NCBI GenBank assembly: GCA_016215105.1
Contig: JACRLJ010000137.1
Coordinates: forward strand, 1-36,099
Length of the DNA stretch: 36,099 bases
From: Candidatus Hydrogenedentota bacterium
GTDB lineage: Bacteria; Hydrogenedentota; Hydrogenedentia; Hydrogenedentales; SLHB01
Reading direction: 5' to 3'
A program made the translations under genes and the position numbers. Each line of letters begins with the position of its first letter. The first letter of the stretch is position 1. The notes under the pieces are model-generated. The model saw nothing but the letters and a program-made list of their open reading frames with translations. It ran no database searches and was not told where the DNA came from. Below are positions 27,028-34,516 of this stretch, in pieces.

Positions 27028-27056
27028 AGTATAGTGAAAGGGGGGGACGGTATCAA
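27028..27056 (-). promoter_or_regulatory. Sigma70 promoter of the arginine decarboxylase gene
   Basis: On the minus strand, TTGATA (27056-27051), a 17-bp spacer and TATACT (27033-27028), each one mismatch from consensus. Transcription would start near 27021, giving a leader of about 130 nt. The promoter lies within the inverted-repeat-bounded segment. Confidence 0.65.
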
Positions 27057-27142
27057 GAGTTTTCTTGCATCCCGGCCGGCGCGCAGCTTCTCAGAAGCGA
27101 AACGAGAGGGCGAGTGTCCTCATTCGCCGGTTCTGGTGCGCT

Positions 27143-27176
27143 GCGTCAAGAAGCTGACTTTCTGGCCGGATTCCTA
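27143..27176 (+). repeat. Right copy of 34-bp inverted repeat, overlapping the dapL stop
   Basis: It pairs with 26120-26153 (31 of 34 in inverted orientation). Its last three bases (27174-27176) are the TAG stop of dapL on the minus strand. Its last part, CTTTCTGGCCGGATTCCT, also recurs at the outer edge of the second 75-bp element (30818-30835). Confidence 0.7.
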
Positions 27177-28324
27177 AATCTTGAGATTTGACTTGATACT
27201 CGCCACGGCCCGCTGGATATCCTCGGCGTGTCCAAACGCGCTCAGACGGAAATACCCCTCGCCCGCAGGACCAAAGCCGGAACCCGGCGTCCCAACCACG
27301 TGCGCTTCGCTCAAGAGCTTGTCGAAGAAATCCCACGAGGGCAGGCCGTTCGGCGTCTTCATCCAGAGGTAGGGCGCATTCACGCCGCCGAACACCTTGA
27401 TTCCAATGCTTTCGAGACCTTCGCGGATCACACGCGCGTTGTTCATGTAGTACGCGATGATCTCGCGGCACTCCTTCTGCCCTCGTTCGGACAAGATCGC
27501 CACGCCGCCGTCCTGAACGATATTCGACGCCCCGTTGAACATCGTCGTCTGCCGGCGCAGCCATAGGCGGTTGAGCTTGCCCGGCTCGCCGTCCTCGCAC
27601 ACCAAATCTTTCGGCACAACGGCCCAGCCGAGCCGCACACCTGTGAATCCGGCCTCCTTCGAGAAGCTATTGATCTCGAGCGCGCATGACTTCGCGCCCT
27701 CCACCTCGAAAATCGTGCGCGGCAGTTCCGGGTCGGCGATAAACGAAGCATACGCCGCGTCGTAAATGATTACGGCCTTATGCTTGAGCGCGTAGTCCAC
27801 GAACAGCTTCAGTTGTTCTCGTGTCGCGACAGCCCCGGTTGGGTTGTTCGGGCTGCACAAATAGATCAGGTCCACCTTGCCCTTGGGCAACTCAGGGAAG
27901 AAGCCGTTCGCCTCCGTGCATGGCATGTACACTAATCCCGCGTACTGGCTCCCCTTCACCGCGCCCGTTCGTCCCGCGATGACGTTGCTGTCCACGTAAA
28001 CCGGATACGCAGGGTCCTGTACAATTCATCGGGATCGAGCGATACGCCGTACTCGGTGTAGCGCTTCGCCAACGCCTCGCGCAGGTCCGTGTTGCCCTGT
28101 TCATCGCCATAGCCCGTGTAGGTCTTTACGTCGGCCAGTTTATCCACGCCGCGATGCAATCCCGCGATTAACGCCGGCGTCAACGGCTCCGTCGTATTGC
28201 CAATTCCCAGCCGCATGACCTGCGCGCCCGGATGGGCCGCGAGAAACGCCCGCGTGCGCTTCGCAATCTCTGGAAACAAATAACCAGCCTGTAACTTGTC
28301 GTAATTTGTGTTAATCCGCGCCAT
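27174..28324 (-). pseudogene. dapL: LL-diaminopimelate aminotransferase, disrupted by internal deletion and frameshift
   Basis: The family makes LL-diaminopimelate from tetrahydrodipicolinate (PLP-dependent; lysine and peptidoglycan). The first part (28324 down to about 28022) starts MARINTNYDKLQAGYLFPEI and runs to SLDPDEL; the second part, in another frame, resumes at [13 protein letters not shown] and continues to the stop at 27174, including NNPTGAVAT and the PLP-lysine region [13 protein letters not shown]. Between them, at 28017-28022, some 25 residues normal for the family (the segment holding the SDGAK-type cofactor-binding motif) are missing and the frame is shifted: only five bases separate the two parts where about 78 would be expected. 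The gene as given cannot make a working enzyme. It may be a true pseudogene or an assembly error; DapL is often essential, which favours checking the reads. Confidence 0.85.
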
Positions 28325-28461
28325 GACAGCAAAGTCTCTCCGTGGTAAAAGAATGCCCAATGTGATTCACGTCTCAGGGGGAACTTGCGCAATACTACCC
28401 GATTCCATGCGCACGCCGCACCTTCGCGCATACGCGCCGGGAAGAATTTAGTGTTGGACCG

Positions 28462-30861
28462 CTACTTCGGGGCACCTTTCACTGATGCGCTTGTGCCTCC
28501 AAATGCCGTCAACGCTGGCAGGAAGTCAAGACGGGGACGTGTGCCGTCGAAAGAGCCGTCGGTCTGCCACAATTGGCGGCCATGCACGCGGTCGTCCGCG
28601 GTGAAGAAGAGTTCGGTCCGTCCCGGCGTCAGCTCCCGCAACGATGCGCCTTCGAAGGGAACGGAGACGATGTCCCGGATTTGGCGAGTATTCTTCCCTA
28701 TTCCGTTGGTGGACCACAGTTCTTCGCCGTGGACACCGTCGTTGGCGCGGAAGAAGACGAGGTCCTTCCACACGCGCAGATCGCGCGGCGACGAGGATGC
28801 CGGCCCCGGATTGATGTCGTGGATAATGCGTGGGCCGGTGGCGTCGGCCCACCAGAGTTCTTCGCCCTCGACCCCGTCGTTGGCTACAAACACCAAACCG
28901 TCGCGGAACGGTGTGAATTCTCGCGGGCCGGAACTTTCGATTCCCGCCTCGATATCACGGACCATGAACGTGCCGGCCTCGGAGCCGTCGCTACGCCACA
29001 GTTCCGTGCCGTGGACGCCGTCGTCGGCCCGAAAATAGAGCATGGAGCCAACGACGGTGAGTTCCTCAGGAGATGAACTGGCAGGTCCTGGAAAGATGTC
29101 GCGGACGAGGCGGCCGTCCTCTGCCAGAACTGAGTCACTCGTTGCCCAGAGTTCCGCTCCGTGTTGGAGGTCGTTCATGACGAAGTAGAGCAGGTCCCCG
29201 GCGGGCGTCAAGTGCGTTGGCGAGGAGGACGGGTTCACAAACGGTTCGCGAAAGATGTCTTTGACCATGGTCGTGCCGGCTTCGGTTCCGTCGCTTCGCC
29301 AGAGTTCACGGCCATGCGCCGCGTCGGCGGCGCCAAAAAGCAGGATACCGTTATAGTTCACGAGATGGTACGGCTCCGAACTGGTGGGGCCGGAATTAAT
29401 GTCTTTCACCATATACGTGCCGGCTTCGGTTCCGTCGCTTCGCCAAAGCTCTTCACCATGTACTCCGTCCGGCGCCGAGAAGAACAGGGTCCCATTGACA
29501 TCGCACAGTTGATACGGTCTGCTGTCGTGAAGTCCCGGCCATATATCTTTGACGAGGCGCGTTCCTTGAGGAGCGCCATCCGATACCCACAGTTCGATAC
29601 CCGAGACACCGTCAGACGCCACGAAAAAGACGCGTCCACCGGAGTCCCAAAAAGCTCCGGGCCTGGAACCGGCTGGTCCGGGACAAATGTCCTTGAAGAG
29701 CATAGTGCCCACAGGAGTTCCGTCGGTGCGCCAAAGTTCTTCCCCGTGATCGCGATCCGTCGCCTGGAAATACAGCATGCCGTCGAACTCATGAAAGTAA
29801 CCTGGATAAGATTTTGCGGGTCCGGGGTTTATATCCACGAGCAAGCGTGTCCCTGCTTCCGTGCCGTCGGATACCCAGAGCTCCTGACCATGGTCCTGGT
29901 CAAACGACGAGAAGTATACGCGTCCGCGAAAGGTATACAGCGATCCCGACTCCTGGTCCGCGGCGCGGATGAAGTTGGTACCTGCGTCTGTTCCATCGGT
30001 CTTCCAAAGACCTGCGTCCCCTTTTCCTTCGCCGTCGACAATGCGCCAGAACGCCAGAAAGTATAGCTCGGCGCCAGACAGCGCTACCCGCTCACTGTTC
30101 TGGAATCCTGGCGACGGGGAATCCGCGCCAGGCCACAGGTCCCTTATCAGCCGCGTACCGTTCTCCGTCCCGTCACTCCGCCAGAGTTCGCGGCCATACT
30201 TCGCCGAGTACGCGGTCAGATAAACGAAGCTCGGTGTAGCGCGCATCAGAATAGGGTCCGGCCCCTTCTCGTTGATTGGCCTTGGCTCGAGGTTCTTGGG
30301 GATCACCACACGTACTGCGCCTTTCGCGTCAACTTCCGCGGCGTTGAGTTCACGCAGATCGCCGTAGCTGGTAAGCGCCAAGGCGTTGAATAGCAGGCGA
30401 TTCCCGCAGCCAACGAAATTGCGCGGGTCCGACGACTTCGGTCCGGGGACAACGTCGGACGCCAGTGTCGTTCCTTGCACGGTACCGTTCGTAACCCACA
30501 GTTCCCGTCCGTGATTTCCGTCGTCCGCCGAGAAGTACACTCGATTGTCGAACACAAAGAGATACTGGGGGGCCGACGAAGGTGGAACGAACGTCTTTGT
30601 GTTCGGGCTCTTCGCCACTTCTGTATCTGCCGCGGCGTACGCCCAAACGGAAGCAAACGCGATTAGCGGCACAACCACAGCAGTGCGAAGGCGCGCGACT
30701 CGGCGTCCGGCGCCGGTGTCACGAAACGCGACGCCGCGCTCTAAAGGCGCGGCCGGAAAGCCTCCGCATAGCAAAACTCCGCACGAGCCAGCGCTGGTAT
30801 TGAACAACTTACAGACGCTTTCTGGCCGGATTCCTGGCTCGATCCTGGAGTGGAGCGTCAT
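28462..30861 (-). CDS. ELWxxDGT-repeat protein, probably exported
   Basis: 799 residues with the ATG at 30861, which overlaps the kinase stop by 4 bp (ATGA). About 13 repeats of the ELWxxDGT type fill residues 120-790 (e.g. GRELWRSDGTENGT, GQELWVSDGTEAGT, GEELWRTDGTPVGT), each followed by DI-x-PG and S-x-P, a pattern thought to form a beta-propeller-like array; the last copies are degenerate. A hydrophobic segment (TAVVVPLIAFASVWAYAAA, about 64-82) looks like a signal peptide but lies unusually far from the start. The extra N-terminal stretch includes a 75-bp repeat element read in frame (30752-30826). Either the element enlarged the N-terminus or the true start is a non-ATG codon further in. 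Some repeats are nearly identical at DNA level. Function unknown; coupling to the kinase suggests a shared envelope role. Confidence 0.85.
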   Translation of the reverse strand: MTLHSRIEPGIRPESVCKLFNTSAGSCGVLLCGGFPAAPLERGVAFRDTGAGRRVARLRTAVVVPLIAFASVWAYAAADTEVAKSPNTKTFVPPSSAPQYLFVFDNRVYFSADDGNHGRELWVTNGTVQGTTLASDVVPGPKSSDPRNFVGCGNRLLFNALALTSYGDLRELNAAEVDAKGAVRVVIPKNLEPRPINEKGPDPILMRATPSFVYLTAYSAKYGRELWRSDGTENGTRLIRDLWPGADSPSPGFQNSERVALSGAELYFLAFWRIVDGEGKGDAGLWKTDGTDAGTNFIRAADQESGSLYTFRGRVYFSSFDQDHGQELWVSDGTEAGTRLLVDINPGPAKSYPGYFHEFDGMLYFQATDRDHGEELWRTDGTPVGTMLFKDICPGPAGSRPGAFWDSGGRVFFVASDGVSGIELWVSDGAPQGTRLVKDIWPGLHDSRPYQLCDVNGTLFFSAPDGVHGEELWRSDGTEAGTYMVKDINSGPTSSEPYHLVNYNGILLFGAADAAHGRELWRSDGTEAGTTMVKDIFREPFVNPSSSPTHLTPAGDLLYFVMNDLQHGAELWATSDSVLAEDGRLVRDIFPGPASSSPEELTVVGSMLYFRADDGVHGTELWRSDGSEAGTFMVRDIEAGIESSGPREFTPFRDGLVFVANDGVEGEELWWADATGPRIIHDINPGPASSSPRDLRVWKDLVFFRANDGVHGEELWSTNGIGKNTRQIRDIVSVPFEGASLRELTPGRTELFFTADDRVHGRQLWQTDGSFDGTRPRLDFLPALTAFGGTSASVKGAPK
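30752..30826 (+). mobile_element. 75-bp miniature element (copy B) read in frame inside the ELWxxDGT gene
   Basis: GCCGGAAAGC and GCTTTCTGGC form its ends (one mismatch), with the same central CCAGCGCTGG. It is in the opposite orientation to copy A, with 68 of 75 identical. Its length is 25 codons, and in the minus-strand gene it has no stop (PESVCKLFNTSAGSCGV and following). Confidence 0.75.
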
Positions 30862-33155
30862 GAAACGCCTTTCGTCTGTTCCGTGGTCTGCGGGCCAGAG
30901 CTTTCTTTTGCGGGCGCGAGTGGGGTCGCAGGCGCCGCGACGGCAATTTTCACGCCGTGGACCACTTCGGAGACGCCTGGGAATCCCCATCGGACGAGGA
31001 GGTCGTGTTTGCCATCACGTTGAGCCCGCGTTACTTCACAGTTGAGGCGCCATGGATCCGTCGTCGGTCCGCCACGGAGTTTAGCCATTCCGGCAAAGGG
31101 AATAAGTATCTCCGCGTGCCACGTTCCATCTTCGATGCTGTCGGCGATTTGCCAGTCAGAATCCCAATGCAGTTCGATACCTCGAACGACGATGCGGCCT
31201 GCGAGTGAGCCGCTCGATGACTTGCGAGCAATCACGTACGGCGACTGGTCAATGGGCGCGGCGATACCGGGCATCACCGCGAGTTCGACGCTGAGTGGCG
31301 CGTTCGATTGGAGTGGCGCCGATAGACCCAATAAGAGCCCGTCGTCAAAGCACCTGGCCAGCATCATCGCGGAGCGGTCGTAGGGCACTCCCTTGCATTC
31401 CGCGGCTTTGGCGTCACTGCTCGAAGTGAGCCCCGTCCAGAATGTTTCGGTCAATTTCCCGTCCACCTTAAGCTCGTGCGCGTCGTCCTTGACGAAAGCC
31501 GCCACGAGAGACGCGCCGGTTATGCTGGGGAATAAGGTTTCGGCTCGTTTGGCCCATGTGTACCGCCGAGGCAACAACTCGTGGTAGAGCAGCGGCTGGA
31601 CGAGCGCGGCTTGTTCCATGCGGTACACGAATGCGGTGTCGGAAGACAGATCGCGGCGTCGAGTTGCGCTCAACGTTCCCGACCGGGTTGAACTGTCGCT
31701 CCCGTCTCTGAACGTGAGCGAGGCCGTGAGTTGTTCGTTAGGAACGCTCCACAGGCCGGTCCCGATTATGCCACCCTGGTGGAACACGGTGGCGGCATCG
31801 TCGCGGAATTCCGCCCAGTTGCCCTCCAACGCAAGTTGTTGGTCTTTCCCCTGGGGCATGCGGAGCACCCACAGCGACCGGTCGGTGGCCGCGTAGATAG
31901 TGGAATCGCGTCCAGGCCGCGGGGCCTCGATCATCCACGTGAGTTCGGTCTTCTCGGCGGAATCTTGGAGTCCCTCGGCAGTGTCGAGGAGGACGGCGTC
32001 GAAGACCCAGTATTCAGGACCGGCCTTCGATTTGAAGCATTGGAGAAGAACGTCTTTTGAAGGCGCAGCCGACTGCTGGACTTGGTCTTGGAACAGGGGG
32101 GCCGGGGTGGCGTTGTGGCGCGACAACAAGTGCGAACGGTACAAAGGCGGGAACAAATACACTAGTGCAAGTACGAACCCGGCGGCAATGAGAGTCAGTC
32201 CGGCGCGTTTCAGTGTGGCGCGCCGTTTTCGACGCGTGGAGAGCGAAGCGATGGCGGACTTTGGCACACGCAAGGTTGGGAGTTCGGTGACTTCTCCGGC
32301 GGACGGAAACTCCGGAACCGAGCGAAGCGTGCTGAGCGCTTCGGCCGCGCAGACGGGGCGTTCACCGGGATCCCGCCGGAGCAAGGATTGGACCAAATCC
32401 GCAAGTTCCCGGGAAATTGCAGGGGTTACTTCGTCGAGACGCGGAACTGGACGCGAATCAATTTGGCGGATAAAAGCGAAGGGGTTCTTCGCCTCGTAGG
32501 CGGGCTTTCCCGCCAAGGCCTCATACATCACCATCCCCACCGCGTAGAGATCCCAGGCCGGCGTAGGTGTTGCGCCTTCCCACAGTTCGGGTGGAGCGTA
32601 GCGCGGAGTGCCAAGGCAGAAGCCAGAAGAGGATGTTCTGGAAATGGCGGCTTCCATATGGGCCGCGTACGCCGTGGCAATACCGAAATCGCCTAGCTTT
32701 GCCCTTGCGTCGCGGTTTACCAGGATGTTGCTGGGCTTGATGTCGCGGTGGATTACGTGGGCGTCGTGACACACACAAAGCCCTGTCAATATGTCTGCGG
32801 CGATACAGGTTACGCGCGGCACGCTCAATGCCTGCGCCGCGAGGTAGTGCTGGAGGTCGAACCCATCGACATATTCCATGTCGATGAGAAGATGGCCTTC
32901 CAGCGAGTCAAAGCTGTTTACGTGGATGATGTTGGGATGAAGCATTCTGGCGATGGAGCGCGCTTCTACGCGGAACCGGTCAACGAAGTCCTGGTCGGAA
33001 TTCAACCACGGGTTCAGGAGTTTAAGCGCGATGTCCCGTTGGAGTTGGGTGTCTTCCGCGAGATACACCACGCCCATACCCCCGCGACCCAGTTCGCGCA
33101 CAATTCTGTACTTCCCCAGTGAATCTCCCGAGCTGAACTCGTCAAAGCCGTGCAT
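30858..33155 (-). CDS. Transmembrane Ser/Thr protein kinase with CBM9-like outer domain
   Basis: 765 residues. A Hanks-type kinase domain (about 16-280) is complete: glycine loop GRGGMGVVY, Lys45 (IALKLL), Glu64, catalytic HRDIKPSN with Asp138, DFG with Asp156, and the APPE segment. A basic stretch (TRRKRRATLKR) leads into one TM helix (about 317-336). The outer part (about 345-765) ends in a domain resembling family 9 carbohydrate-binding modules (VDGKLTETFW, later WHAEILIPFAGM), so it may sense glycans or envelope material. It phosphorylates Ser/Thr in the cytosol; targets unknown. The stop overlaps the ELWxxDGT gene start by 4 bp. A candidate promoter lies at 33236-33264. The ribosome site (GAGG, about 13 nt upstream) is weak. 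Confidence 0.92.
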   Translation of the reverse strand: MHGFDEFSSGDSLGKYRIVRELGRGGMGVVYLAEDTQLQRDIALKLLNPWLNSDQDFVDRFRVEARSIARMLHPNIIHVNSFDSLEGHLLIDMEYVDGFDLQHYLAAQALSVPRVTCIAADILTGLCVCHDAHVIHRDIKPSNILVNRDARAKLGDFGIATAYAAHMEAAISRTSSSGFCLGTPRYAPPELWEGATPTPAWDLYAVGMVMYEALAGKPAYEAKNPFAFIRQIDSRPVPRLDEVTPAISRELADLVQSLLRRDPGERPVCAAEALSTLRSVPEFPSAGEVTELPTLRVPKSAIASLSTRRKRRATLKRAGLTLIAAGFVLALVYLFPPLYRSHLLSRHNATPAPLFQDQVQQSAAPSKDVLLQCFKSKAGPEYWVFDAVLLDTAEGLQDSAEKTELTWMIEAPRPGRDSTIYAATDRSLWVLRMPQGKDQQLALEGNWAEFRDDAATVFHQGGIIGTGLWSVPNEQLTASLTFRDGSDSSTRSGTLSATRRRDLSSDTAFVYRMEQAALVQPLLYHELLPRRYTWAKRAETLFPSITGASLVAAFVKDDAHELKVDGKLTETFWTGLTSSSDAKAAECKGVPYDRSAMMLARCFDDGLLLGLSAPLQSNAPLSVELAVMPGIAAPIDQSPYVIARKSSSGSLAGRIVVRGIELHWDSDWQIADSIEDGTWHAEILIPFAGMAKLRGGPTTDPWRLNCEVTRAQRDGKHDLLVRWGFPGVSEVVHGVKIAVAAPATPLAPAKESSGPQTTEQTKGVS

Positions 33156-33235
33156 GCGAGATTTCGTTCCTCACCGAACCAGCAAATTAAAACACCAACG
33201 GCGCAGGAGCTGCGAAGCAACCCCTCGTGGATGCG

Positions 33236-33264
33236 AAGATAGCACATCGGCGATTTTCGCACAA
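33236..33264 (-). promoter_or_regulatory. Candidate promoter of the kinase gene
   Basis: On the minus strand, TTGTGC (33264-33259), a 17-bp spacer and TATCTT (33241-33236). Both elements are imperfect, but the spacing is optimal and the position suits the kinase/ELWxxDGT pair. Confidence 0.3.
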
Positions 33265-33306
33265 TGCCCCAGACGGTTTAGGGCTCGGCGCGTCTAGAAT
33301 CAGACG

Positions 33307-34395
33307 TTACCGCGGCCTACGTTCATCCAGGGACGGAAGGGTCGGAAATGCGCCGTGCGGTTCGGTTTGATACCAGTAGGCGGTGGTGGCGATGTCGTCC
33401 GTAAGGGGCTGGAAACGATGGTTGGGCCACCAGCCTAAAGCCTGGACCGTTACGCGGAGATCACGATCAAATCGGATGGGATCGGGGATATGCCAGCGGT
33501 ACATGCCGTATTGCGGTACCGCGTTTGGCTCTTGGTGGACCAAGGGCAATCCCATAAACGGCGTGGAGTAGGTCTGCTCACGCTCGCCAGATTCGGCGAA
33601 GCACCACGCCCCGCCCACATAGTCCTCGGTCCCTGTGCCGCAGATGGTGGGATACTCGTCGTCACCGTCAATGAAGAACTTTACCTCGCCTTCGCCCCAC
33701 CAGCCGTTGGACATTTGGACCCAGGCGAGGTAGGTTCCGGCGTAGTGGCCGCGTCCGGTGACGCTATCGAGGATGACGTGCTCGGGAAGTTCGCGCTGCG
33801 TCAGCGTGCGCCGCCACTGGGCGTGCAGGTAGCCCGCGTGTTCGGGCACGCCTTCGAGGGAGTAAGTAATCTGATAGAAGAAGAGGCGCAGGTCCTCGGT
33901 GTTTTGGTTTTCGATTGTGATGCGCGCGGCTCTGCGGAACGGCATAGGCCAATAGCAGTTGAAACCACCGACCGGATTGACCACGATGGGCGCGGAGTTG
34001 ACCCGCGTGCGTTTGCCATGGCCACAGGCAAAGAAATCACCGAGCGGTACTTCAATGGAGGGCGTATCTTCGCCGTCCCAGTAGAAACGAAGAATACAGG
34101 TCCGATACGCCTCGACGCGGGTCGTCATCCAGATATGCTGAATCACGCCAGGGCCGGTGATATCGGCGAGCGTTGTGACTGAACCCGCCGCAAGTGAGAT
34201 GTAAGGCCGGGCCTTCCACCCCTTGCCGAGGTCACGGGCCGGGCTGGGTTTTCCGGAGGCGTCCGGCTCGGGTTCGGCGCGGGCCCCGCCCCCTTTTTCA
34301 CCGGTGGGGTTTTCGGCGGAAATGGAACGTGTTTTTCCGGAACCGATCAGGGCGATACTGCTGAGACTCAGATTAAACCAGGGAGCTTGATCCAT
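33307..34395 (-). CDS. DUF2961 / GH172-like glycoside hydrolase
   Basis: A 362-residue DUF2961 protein. The family was reclassified as GH172, with characterised members acting on alpha-D-fructofuranosides or alpha-D-arabinofuranosides. The conserved acidic region is present: WWGEGEVKFFIDGD (Glu235/Glu237) and GTGTEDYVGGAW (Glu257), corresponding to the two catalytic glutamates of the family. Other family segments are ITGPGVIQHIWM, VPLGDFFACGHG and FNCYWPMPFRR. No signal peptide is visible, so it seems cytoplasmic as annotated. AGGAGG lies 13 nt before the ATG, longer than usual. It lies 121 bp downstream of the HEAT/discoidin gene on the same strand, perhaps in one unit. The substrate is not predictable. 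Confidence 0.9.
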   Translation of the reverse strand: MDQAPWFNLSLSSIALIGSGKTRSISAENPTGEKGGGARAEPEPDASGKPSPARDLGKGWKARPYISLAAGSVTTLADITGPGVIQHIWMTTRVEAYRTCILRFYWDGEDTPSIEVPLGDFFACGHGKRTRVNSAPIVVNPVGGFNCYWPMPFRRAARITIENQNTEDLRLFFYQITYSLEGVPEHAGYLHAQWRRTLTQRELPEHVILDSVTGRGHYAGTYLAWVQMSNGWWGEGEVKFFIDGDDEYPTICGTGTEDYVGGAWCFAESGEREQTYSTPFMGLPLVHQEPNAVPQYGMYRWHIPDPIRFDRDLRVTVQALGWWPNHRFQPLTDDIATTAYWYQTEPHGAFPTLPSLDERRPR

Positions 34396-34516
34396 ATCTG
34401 CGGCAATTCCTCCTGTAAACGCAGTTCATTCCTGTCTGCATTGGCGATTGAAAACCGACTACGCGCTGGAGCTGTCCGCGCTTGGCGCGCGTACTCAAGC
34501 GGTTCTCAATGTCTGC

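Noticed and set aside
26120-27176. Insertion sequence carrying its own transposase
   Set aside because: The only gene between the inverted repeats is the arginine decarboxylase; no transposase or recombinase motif is present, so only a repeat-bounded segment is claimed.
29161-30066. 301-codon plus-strand frame
   Set aside because: Antisense to the repeat array of the ELWxxDGT gene; its apparent periodicity comes from those repeats.
28700-30550. Regular DNA repeats that could suggest a CRISPR array
   Set aside because: The periodicity follows the protein repeats within one coding frame, unit lengths vary and there are no constant repeats with unique spacers.
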